A stretch of DNA of 64,000 nt from Hyphomicrobiales bacterium (GCA_019075865.1 JAGXAN010000001.1:248001-312000), one strand, 5' to 3'. Counted from the stretch's first letter, positions 43,428 to 52,487 are shown. Notes: generated by a model from the letters alone, not told the origin. Translations and numbers: made by a program.

Positions 43428-44658
43428 TTGCTTCCTCCAGCCCGGCAATCGCCCGGGCAAAATCGCGGGCGGCAAAGGGCTCAATATCATCCAGGGTTTC
43501 GCCAACACCGATATAATGCACGGGCAGCTTGAATTTCTCGGCGATCGAAACCAGAATCCCGCCGCGTGCCGTGCCATCCAATTTTGTCATGATCAAGCCG
43601 GTCACACCGGCCACGCGACCGAAAATCTCCACCTGGCTCAGGGCGTTCTGGCCAACAGTGGCATCCAGCACCAGCAAAACCGCATGCGGCGCGCCGTCTT
43701 GGGCTTTTTTCATGACGCGCAGAATTTTTTCAAGCTCGTCCATCAATTCGGTGCGATTTTGCAAGCGCCCGGCGGTATCCATCAAAATGACATCGGTTCC
43801 GTCCTGCTGCGCCGCCTGGATGGCTTCAAAGGCGAGGCTGGCGGCATCGCTGCCCTGCGCGCGCGCCATGACGGGGGATCCGGTGCGCTCACCCCACACG
43901 CGCAATTGCTCGATGGCGGCGGCCCGGAATGTGTCGCCCGCCACCAGCATCAGGCTGTGGCCCTCGCGTTTGAACTGGCCGGCAAGTTTTCCAATGCTGG
44001 TGGTTTTGCCCGAGCCATTGACGCCCACCACCAGAATCACGAACGGCTTTTTGGAGGTGTCAATGGTCAGCGGCAGCGCCACCGGTGCCAGCACATTCTC
44101 GACCTCCTGGGCCAGAATGGCTTTCACTTCTTCGGGGGCGATGGTTTTTTCATAGCGGCCCTTGCCAACGGCGGCGCTGATGCGCTGCGCCACATTCAGC
44201 CCCAGATCAGCGCGGATCAGCACATCTTCCAATTCTTCCAAAGAGGAGGTGTCGAGTTTGCGCTTGTTGAAAATATCAGAAATGCCTTGACCGATGGCCG
44301 AGGATGACCGCGACAGGCCAGCCCGCAACCTTTGCCACCATGATCGCTTGGGCCCGGTTGCAATGGCGGACGGCGCTGCGGGCACAAATTCATCCGCCAC
44401 CAGCGGCTTGCTTTGCGCCGCCATTTCCTCGGGTTCGTCCGGCACCAGGGCAGGGGCGGGCGCAGCAACCAGGGCTGCTTCGGAACTTTGCACCGCTTCA
44501 GCTGGCACTTCAACCGGCATCAAAACGGGCTTCACCGGTTCAGGCGCAGGTGCCGCGGCGATGGCCTTTGCATCGGTTTGGGCTGCGGGCACGCGTTCGC
44601 TGCGGCCAAACAGCCGCCCCAACAGGCCTCGCTTTGGTTTTTCATCGCTTGCGGTCAT
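43420..44658 (-). CDS. ftsY: FtsY, signal recognition particle receptor GTPase
   Basis: The 412-aa protein delivers SRP-ribosome complexes to the membrane. An N-terminal acidic/Ala-Pro-rich A domain (to about 105) is followed by an NG domain: helical N part with SSLEELEDVLIRADLGLNVA, then GVNGSGKTTSIGKLA (G1), DTFRAAAIEQL, MDTAGRLQNRTELM (G3) and MTKLDGTARGGILVSIA (G4 and beyond). Length is normal. It heads ftsY-yciB-oxidoreductase. Confidence 0.97.
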   Translation of the reverse strand: MTASDEKPKRGLLGRLFGRSERVPAAQTDAKAIAAAPAPEPVKPVLMPVEVPAEAVQSSEAALVAAPAPALVPDEPEEMAAQSKPLVADEFVPAAPSAIATGPKRSWWQRLRAGLSRSSSAIGQGISDIFNKRKLDTSSLEELEDVLIRADLGLNVAQRISAAVGKGRYEKTIAPEEVKAILAQEVENVLAPVALPLTIDTSKKPFVILVVGVNGSGKTTSIGKLAGQFKREGHSLMLVAGDTFRAAAIEQLRVWGERTGSPVMARAQGSDAASLAFEAIQAAQQDGTDVILMDTAGRLQNRTELMDELEKILRVMKKAQDGAPHAVLLVLDATVGQNALSQVEIFGRVAGVTGLIMTKLDGTARGGILVSIAEKFKLPVHYIGVGETLDDIEPFAARDFARAIAGLEEANV

Positions 44659-44742
44659 GCTTCATCCGTCCTGTTTCAGCCTTGACCCATTCAACGGATC
44701 GGCGCAATTGAAAATATGATCTCCTCGAATAGAACTTTGTGC

Positions 44743-45423
44743 ATGACACCGGAAGAGCTAAACGCGCGCCTTTTGTACCGGGATGGCTTGATGCTCGTCA
44801 TCGACAAGCCAGCCGGCATTGCGGTTCATCGCGGCCCCAAGGGTGGCGATAACCTTGAAGCGCATTTCGATGCCTTGCGGTTTGGCCTGCCGCGCAATCC
44901 GGCACTGGCGCATCGGCTGGACCGCGATACCTCCGGTTGCCTGGTGCTGGGCCGCCACCACAAGGCGCTTGAAAAACTCGGCCTCCTGTTCAAACAGGGC
45001 AAAATTTCCAAAACTTACTGGGCCGTGGTCGAAGGCAATCCGGAAGCAGATTCCGGGCTCATTGACCTGCCGCTGGGTCGGCTGGATGCCACAAGGGGTT
45101 GGTGGATGCAGGTCGACCCGCTCGGCCAACCGGCGCAAACCCGCTGGCAGGTGCTCGGCCGGGCAGGTGGCCACAGCTGGCTGGCTTTGGAGCCGCTGAC
45201 CGGGCGCACCCATCAATTGCGCGTGCATTGCGCCGCCATGGGCTGGCCTATTCTGGGTGATCCGGTCTATGGCAACAAACCTGCCGATCCCTTGCCCATG
45301 CACCTGCATGCGCGCCAGATCATTGTGCCGATCTCGGCCAACAAAGAGCCCATCCACGTTGAGGCACCCGTGCCCGCGCACATGCGCGTGCAGATGGCGA
45401 CGCTCGGTGCCGAAATCGCCTAA
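44743..45423 (+). CDS. RluA-family pseudouridine synthase
   Basis: The 226-aa enzyme isomerises uridine in RNA. The catalytic motif ALAHRLDRDTSGCLVLGR contains D60; GRTHQLRVHCAAMGWPILGDPVYG is the second family block. There is no S4 domain, so it is a short RluA-type; the target position in rRNA or tRNA is unknown. I chose ATG 44743 because homologues begin near MTPEEL; ATG 44716 would add nine residues. Its stop overlaps the transaldolase stop by 4 nt. Confidence 0.9.
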   Translation: MTPEELNARLLYRDGLMLVIDKPAGIAVHRGPKGGDNLEAHFDALRFGLPRNPALAHRLDRDTSGCLVLGRHHKALEKLGLLFKQGKISKTYWAVVEGNPEADSGLIDLPLGRLDATRGWWMQVDPLGQPAQTRWQVLGRAGGHSWLALEPLTGRTHQLRVHCAAMGWPILGDPVYGNKPADPLPMHLHARQIIVPISANKEPIHVEAPVPAHMRVQMATLGAEIA

Positions 45424-46358
45424 AGGCGCTGTGCCACCATCTCGCGCAGGCTTTTCAGATCGCGCGCGAAAAAGCGGATGCCTTCTGCGAGTTTTTCGGT
45501 CGCCATCTGGTTTTCATTCATCCGCCAGCGGAAATCAGCCTCGCGGATCGGCGGCGGCGTCGGCTTGCTGGCTTTTTCGGCGATTAGCTGGGGCAGCAGA
45601 ACCCCATCATGCTCGGCGAGCGTTGCCAAAAGTTGCGGTGCAATCGTCAGGCGGTCGCAACCGGCCAATTCCTCGATTTCCGCCACATTGCGGAAGGACG
45701 CGGCCATGACAATGGTCTTGATGCCGTGGACCTTGAAATGATGAAAGATCGCTTTGACGGAGATGACGCCGGGGTCGGTCTCCTGCGTGTAAGTCTGGCC
45801 GGTGTTTTTGACATGCCAGTCCAGAATCCGGCCAACGAATGGCGAAATCAGAAAGGCTCCGGCATCGGCGCAGGCGACGGCCTGGGCCATTGAGAATATC
45901 AACGTGAGGTTGCAGTCAATGCCTTCTGCCTGCAACACGCGGGCCGCCTGCGCGCCCTCCCATGTTGCTGCAATCTTGATGAGGATGCGGGCACGAGAAA
46001 TGCCGCGCCCCTCATAATCGGCGATCAGTTCGCGTGCCTTGGCAATTGTGGCTGCCGTGTCGAATGACAAATCCGCGTCCACTTCGGTCGAAACCCGCCC
46101 GGGAACCCGCTTCGACAGTTCAACACCGAAATTGACGGATAGCCGATCGGTGATCTTGTCAATCTCCGCCTTTTGGCTGCGGCCCCATTTCAGCGCCTCC
46201 TCAACCAACGGCGCGTGCGCTGGCATTTGCGCGGCTTTCAGGATCAACGTCGGATTGGTGGTGCAATCCTGCGGCTTGTAGGTGGCGATTTGCGAGAAAT
46301 CGCCGGTATCTGCCACTACGGTTGACATTTTGCGCAATTGATCAAGTTTGCTGGACAT
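45420..46358 (-). CDS. tal: Transaldolase
   Basis: The 312-aa enzyme of the non-oxidative pentose phosphate pathway moves dihydroxyacetone units between sugar phosphates. It begins MSSKLDQLRKMSTVVADTGDF (D17) and has DCTTNPTLILKA and RILIKIAATWEGAQAARVLQ, with the Schiff-base lysine K128. This is the classical TalB-type (about 310-320 aa), not the short fructose-6-phosphate aldolase form. Transketolase is not in the window. Confidence 0.96.
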   Translation of the reverse strand: MSSKLDQLRKMSTVVADTGDFSQIATYKPQDCTTNPTLILKAAQMPAHAPLVEEALKWGRSQKAEIDKITDRLSVNFGVELSKRVPGRVSTEVDADLSFDTAATIAKARELIADYEGRGISRARILIKIAATWEGAQAARVLQAEGIDCNLTLIFSMAQAVACADAGAFLISPFVGRILDWHVKNTGQTYTQETDPGVISVKAIFHHFKVHGIKTIVMAASFRNVAEIEELAGCDRLTIAPQLLATLAEHDGVLLPQLIAEKASKPTPPPIREADFRWRMNENQMATEKLAEGIRFFARDLKSLREMVAQRL

Positions 46359-46542
46359 GGGAAGCCCTTCCTGTTGGCAAAGGCATTAGGGCGTCGTTGA
46401 TTTTTATGCAAGCCACGCCGTTCCCTCCCGCATTTTGCGCATATCACGATCGACGCAGGGTTGCGACTTGTGACTCACCGGTTTATAGCAATGAAAATGT
46501 AATATTCGTGAAATATCCAGATCATCCAACAATATCAGGCAC

Positions 46543-47235
46543 ATGATCAAGCTTTATCATCATCCTCTCTGCCCGCATTCCCGCTTTGCCCGGCTCGCAC
46601 TGGCTGAATATGGCATTGAGCCGGAATTGGTCGAGGAATTGGCGCCTGAGCGCCGTCACGATTTTCTGGCCATCAATCCCGCCGGACAGACGCCCGTCAT
46701 GGTGGATGAAGATGGCACCCGCGTGCCCGGTGCCGTCAATATCGCCGAATATCTGGACGAAACCCGCGGCCATCTGCTCGGCGACCATCGCCTTATGCCG
46801 CCCGATCCGGTCGCCCGGGTTGAGGTGCGTCGGCTGCTCGATTGGTTCCATGCCAAATTTTTCGCTGAGGTTTCCAGCCATCTGGTGATGGAGAAGGTGT
46901 ACAAGCGGTTCTTGAGTCCCGAGCGCGGCGGCGGTGCACCCAATATGGACGCGGTGCGTGTCGCCCGCCACAACGTGCTCTATCACATGGCATATATCGG
47001 GTATTTGACCACGCACCATAATTGGCTGGCAGGGGACGCCATCACTTATGCCGACCTGGCCGCCGCCGCGCATCTCTCCAGCGTCGATTTTCTGGGCGAT
47101 GCACCCTGGGACGAGGATGATGGGGCAAGGCACTGGTATGCGATGCTGAAATCGCGGCGCAGTTTTCGGCCGTTGCTGGCTGACCGCGTGCGTGGCATTC
47201 AACCCAGTGCCGTTTACGCCGATCTCGACTTCTGA
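46543..47235 (+). CDS. Glutathione S-transferase family protein
   Basis: The 230-aa protein has a thioredoxin-like N-domain (IKLYHHPLCPHSRFARLALAEYGIEPELVEE), with CPHS in place of the active Cys/Ser region, NPAGQTPVMVDEDGTRVPGAVNIAEYLDE, and a helical C-domain with NWLAGDAITYADLAAAAHLSSVDFLG. Substrate is unknown. It is followed 5 nt later by queG, a pairing I recall from Hyphomicrobiales. Confidence 0.92.
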   Translation: MIKLYHHPLCPHSRFARLALAEYGIEPELVEELAPERRHDFLAINPAGQTPVMVDEDGTRVPGAVNIAEYLDETRGHLLGDHRLMPPDPVARVEVRRLLDWFHAKFFAEVSSHLVMEKVYKRFLSPERGGGAPNMDAVRVARHNVLYHMAYIGYLTTHHNWLAGDAITYADLAAAAHLSSVDFLGDAPWDEDDGARHWYAMLKSRRSFRPLLADRVRGIQPSAVYADLDF

Positions 47236-47240
47236 CGATC

Positions 47241-48404
47241 ATGCGCGCGCCTTCGCTCTCGCTTCGGGCCAGGCTGGATAAAAAGGCGCATGATCTGGGC
47301 TTTGACCTGTGCCGCGTGACAATCCCCGACGCTTTGGGCGATGAGGCGGGCCAGCGCCTGCAAGCCTGGCTGGCAGCTGGCTATGCCGGCGATATGGGAT
47401 GGATGGCGCAAACGTTTGAGCGCCGCTCGCAACCCAAAAACCTATGGCCGCAAGCCCGCACGATCATCATGCTGGGGGTCAATTATGGCCCGGAGGGCGA
47501 TGCCCTGGCCGGTTTGCGTCAGCCGGAGACTGGCAATATCTCGGTCTATGCGCGCGCCAGAGATTATCACGACGTCATCAAGGGTCGCCTGAAAATGCTC
47601 GGTCAATGGCTGGTGGCGCAGGCGCAAGCTGAGCAAGCGCCGGGCGGGATGGAGATCAAGGTCTTCATCGATACCGCGCCGGTCATGGAAAAGCCGCTGG
47701 CCGCTGCCGCCGGCCTTGGCTGGCAGGGTCGGCACACCAATCTGGTGTCGCGCGAAATGGGCTCCTGGCTGTTTTTGGGCTCGATCTTCACGACGCTCAC
47801 GCTTGCCGCCGACGCGCCCGAGACGGACCATTGCGGCACCTGCCACGCGTGCCTTGATGTTTGTCCGACGGGCGCTTTTCCTGCGCCCTACCAACTCGAT
47901 GCGCGCCGGTGCATATCCTATCTCACCATCGAGCATCCGGGCCATATCGCCGAGGAATTTCGCGCCAGCATCGGTAATCGCATTTATGGCTGCGATGATT
48001 GCCTTGCGGTCTGCCCGTGGAACAAGTTTGCGCAACGCGGCCGCGAGGCCAAACTGTCGGCCCCGCCGGATTGGCAAGCGCCCAGCCTGCGCGCGTTGCT
48101 GGCGCTGGATGATGCCGGATTTCGGCACCAGTTTGCCGGTTCCCCGGTCAAGCGCATTGGTCACACCCGGTTTTTGCGCAATGTGCTGATCGCCGCTGGC
48201 AATTCCGGGCAGCCAGATCTATGCGCGCCCGTCTCCAAGCATCTCCGGCACGCCTCGCCACTGGTGCGAAAAATGGCGGTTTGGGCGCTTCGTCAATTGG
48301 CATCTTTGCCTTATTGCTATGCCATGGCTGCGCAATATTTGCCTTATGAGAACGATGCAGAGGTCGTTGCAGAATGGAAAGCGTTGGGTGATGACAGGGT
48401 ATAA
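47241..48404 (+). CDS. queG: QueG, epoxyqueuosine reductase
   Basis: The 387-aa enzyme performs the last step of tRNA queuosine synthesis, using cobalamin and two [4Fe-4S] clusters. It shows CGTCHACLDVCPTGAF and YGCDDCLAVCPWNKFA, the ferredoxin-like cluster motifs, preceded by VFIDTAPVMEKPLAAAAGLGWQG and NTNLVSREMGSWLFLG-type cobalamin-domain blocks. The C-terminal HEAT-like tail is present. It needs B12 supplied by synthesis or uptake genes elsewhere. Confidence 0.96.
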   Translation: MRAPSLSLRARLDKKAHDLGFDLCRVTIPDALGDEAGQRLQAWLAAGYAGDMGWMAQTFERRSQPKNLWPQARTIIMLGVNYGPEGDALAGLRQPETGNISVYARARDYHDVIKGRLKMLGQWLVAQAQAEQAPGGMEIKVFIDTAPVMEKPLAAAAGLGWQGRHTNLVSREMGSWLFLGSIFTTLTLAADAPETDHCGTCHACLDVCPTGAFPAPYQLDARRCISYLTIEHPGHIAEEFRASIGNRIYGCDDCLAVCPWNKFAQRGREAKLSAPPDWQAPSLRALLALDDAGFRHQFAGSPVKRIGHTRFLRNVLIAAGNSGQPDLCAPVSKHLRHASPLVRKMAVWALRQLASLPYCYAMAAQYLPYENDAEVVAEWKALGDDRV

Positions 48405-48407
48405 TTC

Positions 48408-49280
48408 ATGAAGCTTCTGGTCTTTGGCCTCGGTTACAGCGCAAGCCATTTCGTGGCGGAATACGGCCGTGATTACACCGCCATTCGTGCCACCACCCGC
48501 GATGGCACCCCAACAATGGCTGGCGTGCAGGCCTTGGGTTTTGACGGCACCGGCGCGCCCGCCGCTATCGCCGCTGCTTTGGCCGAAACCACCCATCTCT
48601 TGATATCCATTCCCCCCGTCGGTTTGCAGGATGTGGTTTTGCAACAATTTGCGCCGCTGATCGCGCAAGCACCGCATCTGCGGGCGATCGTCTATCTCTC
48701 AACAATTGGCGTCTATGGTGACACCGGGGGCGAATGGGTGGACGAAGGCACCAGGGTCAATCCCGGCAGCGAGCGCACGCGCGCCCGGGTTGCAGCCGAG
48801 CAAGGCTGGCTGGCGCTGGCGCAGCCGGACAGGCGCGTGCATATATTGCGGCTCGGGGGCATTTACGGCCCCGGCCAGAATGCAGCCGAGAATGTGAAAG
48901 CGGGCACAGCGCGCGCCATCGTCAAACCCGGCCAGGTTTTCAACCGCATTCACGTTCGCGACATCGCCCAAACGATTGCCAGGGCGCTTGGTCATCGTGA
49001 TGCGCAGGGCGAGCGCCGCCATATCTGGAACGTCACCGACAATGAGCCCGCGCCGCCGCAGGATGTGATTGCCTTTGCCGCGAAAGTGATGGACTTTCCC
49101 GCGCCTCCCGAAATCGCCTTCGCGCAAGCGCAGATGACTCCGATGGCACGCAGTTTCTATGGGGAGAACCGGCGCGTCTCCAACAAGGCCATGATTGAGA
49201 AGCTGCATGTTTCGCTCGCCTATCCAACCTATCGCGAGGGCATAAGCGCGCTCGCCGCCCAAATAATGCAGGCCAAATAA
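48408..49280 (+). CDS. NAD(P)-dependent epimerase/SDR protein, YeeZ-like
   Basis: The 290-aa protein starts MKLLVFGLGYSASHFV, with the nucleotide-binding GxGYxA pattern of the extended SDR/YeeZ group. It has VYLSTIGVYGDTGGEWVDE, where Tyr of the atypical active site would lie, and VHILRLGGIYGPGQN, HVRDIAQTIARAL. No substrate is known for these proteins. It starts 3 nt after queG and ends 18 nt before the acyl-CoA dehydrogenase gene, forming one transcription unit with GST and queG. Confidence 0.85.
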   Translation: MKLLVFGLGYSASHFVAEYGRDYTAIRATTRDGTPTMAGVQALGFDGTGAPAAIAAALAETTHLLISIPPVGLQDVVLQQFAPLIAQAPHLRAIVYLSTIGVYGDTGGEWVDEGTRVNPGSERTRARVAAEQGWLALAQPDRRVHILRLGGIYGPGQNAAENVKAGTARAIVKPGQVFNRIHVRDIAQTIARALGHRDAQGERRHIWNVTDNEPAPPQDVIAFAAKVMDFPAPPEIAFAQAQMTPMARSFYGENRRVSNKAMIEKLHVSLAYPTYREGISALAAQIMQAK

Positions 49281-49298
49281 TGCAGGAAGGAACCCAAA

Positions 49299-50438
49299 AT
49301 GAACCTGACCGATGAACAACACGCCATTCGCGAAATGGCGGCCGATTTCGCCCGGGACAATCTCGCACCCCATGCCGTCGATTGGGATCAGAACAAGCAT
49401 TTCCCGGTGGAAGTGCTGCGCGCTGCCGCCGCGCTGGGGCTGGGCGCAATCAACGTGCGCGAGGACATCGGCGGCTCGGGTCTGGGACGCTGCGAGGGCG
49501 TGTTGATTTATGAGGCACTGGCGCGAGGTTGCCCGTCGCTGACCGGTTACCTGTCGGTGCATAACATGGTCTGCGCCATGATCGATAAATTTGGCACGCC
49601 CGAGCAGCGCCAGCAATTCTTGCCCAAACTGATCAGCATGGAACATATGGGCTCGTATTGCCTAACCGAGCCCGGCTGTGGCTCGGATGCAGCTGCGCTG
49701 AAATCCCGCGCCCGGCAGGAGGGGGATCATTATGTTTTGAATGGCCAAAAGCAGTTCATCTCCGGGGCTGGCAGCAGCGCGGTCTATATCGTCATGGCAC
49801 GCAGTGGCGGGCCTGGGGCTTCCGGTATTTCCGCCTTTATCATCCCCAAAGATGCGCCCGGCCTGAGCTTTGGTGCCAATGAGCGAAAAATGGGCTGGAA
49901 CGCGCAGCCCACCCGCGCCGTGATACTGGAGGATGTGCGGGTGCCGGTTGCCAATCGCCTCGGCGCGGAGGGCATGGGCTTCAAGATTGCGATGAGCGGG
50001 CTGGACAGTGGCCGTCTCAGCATCGCCGCCTGCTCACTGGGTGGCGCTCGCGCCGCCTTGCACAAGGCCTTGGCCTACACCAAGGAGCGCAAGGCATTTG
50101 GCCAGAGCCTCGACGCCTTTCAAAACGTGCAGTTCACGCTGGCCGATATGGCAACCGAGCTCGAAGCGGCCGAACTGCTGCTCTGGCGCGCGGCGCAAGC
50201 CTATGATGCCGACGAGCCGCGCAAAGGCGAACTCTGTGCCATGGCCAAGCGCTTCGTCACCGACACGGCCTTCAATATCGCCAATCGCGCCCTGCAATTA
50301 TTGGGCGGATATGGCTATCTTGCCGACTATGGAATTGAAAAGATCGTGCGCGATTTGCGGGTGCATCAAATCCTTGAAGGCACGAATGAAATCATGCGTT
50401 TGATCATCGCGCGCGGTATTCTGGCCGAGGGCCGATGA
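49299..50438 (+). CDS. Acyl-CoA dehydrogenase, probably isobutyryl-CoA dehydrogenase type
   Basis: The 379-aa flavoenzyme has SYCLTEPGCGSDAAAL, ALAYTKERKAFGQSLDAFQNVQF, ALQLLGGYGYLADYGIEKIVRDL and HQILEGTNEIMRLIIARG, with the catalytic glutamate at E360. The overall look and INVREDIGGSGL start resemble the ACAD8/isobutyryl-CoA dehydrogenase subgroup of valine breakdown, but no mmsA/mmsB neighbours support it. It transfers electrons to ETF. Confidence 0.87.
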   Translation: MNLTDEQHAIREMAADFARDNLAPHAVDWDQNKHFPVEVLRAAAALGLGAINVREDIGGSGLGRCEGVLIYEALARGCPSLTGYLSVHNMVCAMIDKFGTPEQRQQFLPKLISMEHMGSYCLTEPGCGSDAAALKSRARQEGDHYVLNGQKQFISGAGSSAVYIVMARSGGPGASGISAFIIPKDAPGLSFGANERKMGWNAQPTRAVILEDVRVPVANRLGAEGMGFKIAMSGLDSGRLSIAACSLGGARAALHKALAYTKERKAFGQSLDAFQNVQFTLADMATELEAAELLLWRAAQAYDADEPRKGELCAMAKRFVTDTAFNIANRALQLLGGYGYLADYGIEKIVRDLRVHQILEGTNEIMRLIIARGILAEGR

Positions 50439-50487
50439 CGCTGAACCGCGCAAACAGCGGGGTGCTGAACACGCATAAACACTATAT

Positions 50488-50506
50488 TTACCAAATAATT
50501 GGGTAA
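50488..50506. promoter_or_regulatory. Imperfect dyad upstream of the Flp pilin gene
   Basis: TTACCAAATAATTGGGTAA is nearly palindromic (TTACC-AA and TT-GGGTAA) and lies about 130 bp before the pilin start. It could be an operator or part of an AT-rich promoter upstream region. No known factor is assigned. Confidence 0.3.
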
Positions 50507-50637
50507 CGCCGTTAGGGAAGAACCCAGGTGCTCCGATTAAGACCATCGCAATAACTTGCTCCTAAGGTCGAGCCACTCAAGCAAGGCAACGGAGCCGCTG
50601 GCTTGCAAAGTGAGTATGACAAATTTGGAGCCCTATC

Positions 50638-50799
50638 ATGAAGAACATTTTCTCGCGTTTCGTTAAGGACCAGTCCGGTGCAACTGCCATTGAATACGGC
50701 ATGATCGTTGCCCTCATCAGCGTTGCCATCATCGGCGCAGTTACCGCCATCGGCGGCAAGCTCAGCACCGCCTTCAACACCATCAACACCGACCTCTGA
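50638..50799 (+). CDS. flp: Flp/PilA-type major pilin
   Basis: The 53-aa prepilin begins MKNIFSRFVKDQSG, then ATAIEYGMIVALISVAIIG. The prepilin peptidase should cut after G14, giving a mature N-terminus ATAIEYG with the Glu at +5 and Tyr typical of the Flp family. The hydrophobic helix follows at once, with a short polar C-terminus. It forms the Tad pilus fibre used in surface attachment. The gene is below usual ORF length cut-offs. It is closed off by two terminators from cpaA, consistent with strong monocistronic expression. Confidence 0.95.
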   Translation: MKNIFSRFVKDQSGATAIEYGMIVALISVAIIGAVTAIGGKLSTAFNTINTDL

Positions 50800-50828
50800 T
50801 ACTGAGGTCATCCGTTCATCGGATCAGG

Positions 50829-50860
50829 AAGCGGCTCCGGACATCCGGAGCCGCTTTTTT
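50829..50860 (+). terminator. Strong intrinsic terminator after flp
   Basis: AGCGGCTCCGG (50830-50840) and CCGGAGCCGCT (50845-50855) form a perfect 11-bp stem with loop ACAT, followed directly by a T run to 50860. This is a textbook rho-independent terminator 30 nt behind the pilin stop. Confidence 0.95.
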
Positions 50861-50879
50861 GCATTTTGCGGGATTTTTG

Positions 50880-50906
50880 AACGGTCGGGCAACCTCGGCC
50901 GTTTTT
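50880..50906 (+). terminator. Second tandem terminator after flp
   Basis: AACGGTCGGG (50880-50889) pairs with CTCGGCCGTT (50894-50903), using two G-U pairs, with a CAAC loop and T run 50902-50906. It backs up the first terminator and isolates cpaA. Confidence 0.7.
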
Positions 50907-51030
50907 AATCGCGGGCGAACGTAACCAACTGTAAATCCCGCTTTGCTATAAACGGTCAGGAAAGTGCATTGCATTTGCCGAGCCAGTCTGGATGCAGCCT
51001 GGCAAGCTTGAAGGAAAAGGCCAGAGTTTC

Positions 51031-51534
51031 ATGTTGCACACCCTGCTTTTAAGCCTTTTCCCCGCCATGATGGTATTTGCAGCCGTCTCGGATCTGTTCA
51101 CGATGACCATCTCCAACCGGCTGTCGATTTTGCTGGTCGCGGCATTTCTGGTCAGCGCGCTGTATCTTGGCATGCCGCTCACGCAGATCGGCTGGCAGAT
51201 CAGTTGCGGCATTGGCATTCTGGTTCTCACCTTTACGCTGTTTTCATTTGGCTGGATCGGCGGCGGCGACGCCAAGCTCGCAGCGGCCACCGCGCTTTGG
51301 GTAGGCTGGGCGCATGTGATGGATTACGGCCTTATCGCCTCGTTGCTGGGCGGTGTTTTGACCAGCTTCCTGATTCTCGCGCGCAAGTTTCCTTTGCCCG
51401 GCTTTCTGTTGCAATACCCGTGGGCTACAAGGTTGCATGACCCCAAAACCGGGGTTCCCTATGGCATAGCGCTGGCCGCTGCCGGCATAATCGTCTATCC
51501 CCACATCGCTCTGGCCGTCGCGACATTTGCCTGA
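51031..51534 (+). CDS. cpaA: CpaA/TadV, type IV prepilin peptidase
   Basis: The 167-aa aspartic membrane protease (A24) cleaves and possibly methylates Flp prepilin. Two catalytic aspartates are visible: D21 in FAAVSDLFTM and D80 in GWIGGGDAKLAAA (GxGD). It has about five membrane helices and lacks the N-terminal zinc-methylase domain of PilD, as usual for CpaA. I chose ATG 51031; an upstream ATG at 50992 adds 13 polar residues. Confidence 0.94.
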   Translation: MLHTLLLSLFPAMMVFAAVSDLFTMTISNRLSILLVAAFLVSALYLGMPLTQIGWQISCGIGILVLTFTLFSFGWIGGGDAKLAAATALWVGWAHVMDYGLIASLLGGVLTSFLILARKFPLPGFLLQYPWATRLHDPKTGVPYGIALAAAGIIVYPHIALAVATFA

Positions 51535-51608
51535 CCAGCAGGGGTATTTTTGCCCGCCCAATCGTTAATGAAAAAAACGACGTTGTTTTTAGACATTTAC
51601 AGAATCAA

Positions 51609-51624
51609 TTAACCTTAATTTGAC
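51609..51624 (+). promoter_or_regulatory. CtrA-like box upstream of cpaB
   Basis: TTAACCTTAATTTGAC matches TTAA-N7-TTAAC with one mismatch. It is 63 bp before the cpaB start. CtrA controls pilus genes in Caulobacter, so the site is plausible but unproven. Confidence 0.4.
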
Positions 51625-51686
51625 GATTGGATGTTCCACTGGCCGCAAGCCCAAATCAGGGCAGTCGTGTCACTGGAACCTAAATT

Positions 51687-52487
51687 ATGAAAATCGCGCG
51701 TCTTTTAGTGGTTGGTGTGGCTGTGGCAGCCGGCGGAACTGCGCTCATTTTGATGAATCGCTCGAAGCCGGTGGAGGTCAAGGCCGTGGTCGCCGCGCCC
51801 GTCGTGGTTCCAGACCATATTTTGACGATGACGCGGGATGTGCCGCTGGGCACGATTCTTGAGCCCAATGACATGGCCTGGACACCTTGGCCCGCCGCTG
51901 CCATCACGGCGACGATGGTGGTCGAAAAGAAAGATCCCCAGGGGATCACCCAGAATGTCGGCGCGATCGCGCGTGAATCATTCTACAAAGGCGACCCCGT
52001 CAATCCCGAAAAGCTGGTGAAAGGTGCCACCGGCTTCATGTCGGCGTTGCTGCCCAGCGGCATGCGCGCGGTGGCCATTAACATTGAAGGCAGCGGTGCC
52101 ACTTCTGCCGGCGGCTTCATCCTGCCCAACGATCGCGTTGACGTGCTGCGCACTTACAATGACGCAACAGCGACCCGCATCAACGGCATTCCCACTTATG
52201 GCGTCCAGACCGTGCTCACCAATGTGCGGGTGTTGGCCATCGGGCAGAACATCAAGGACCAGAAAGGCAAGCCAACAGTTGTTGGCAGCAATGCAACGCT
52301 GGAACTAACGCCGGAACAGACCGAAACCATTTCGCTCGCGCAAAAGACCGGCAGCCTGTCGCTGGCCCTGCGCAGCATCACGGATTCCAATCAGGCGAAA
52401 AACGGGCCGGGGACCGATGCCCCGCAATCCAATCAGGGGTTCACTGTCGTTCGCTATGGCATCGCCCAGGATGCGGGATTGAATTGA
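51687..52487 (+). CDS. cpaB: CpaB/RcpC, Tad pilus assembly protein
   Basis: The 266-aa protein has one N-terminal membrane helix (LLVVGVAVAAGGTALILM), a SAF domain with TRDVPLGTILEPNDMAWTPWP, and the CpaB core with SALLPSGMRAVAINIEG and GFILPNDRVDVLRTY. It sits in the periplasm and is thought to support the secretin. It starts the run cpaB-cpaC-cpaD-cpaE-cpaF-tadB-tadC. Confidence 0.94.
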   Translation: MKIARLLVVGVAVAAGGTALILMNRSKPVEVKAVVAAPVVVPDHILTMTRDVPLGTILEPNDMAWTPWPAAAITATMVVEKKDPQGITQNVGAIARESFYKGDPVNPEKLVKGATGFMSALLPSGMRAVAINIEGSGATSAGGFILPNDRVDVLRTYNDATATRINGIPTYGVQTVLTNVRVLAIGQNIKDQKGKPTVVGSNATLELTPEQTETISLAQKTGSLSLALRSITDSNQAKNGPGTDAPQSNQGFTVVRYGIAQDAGLN

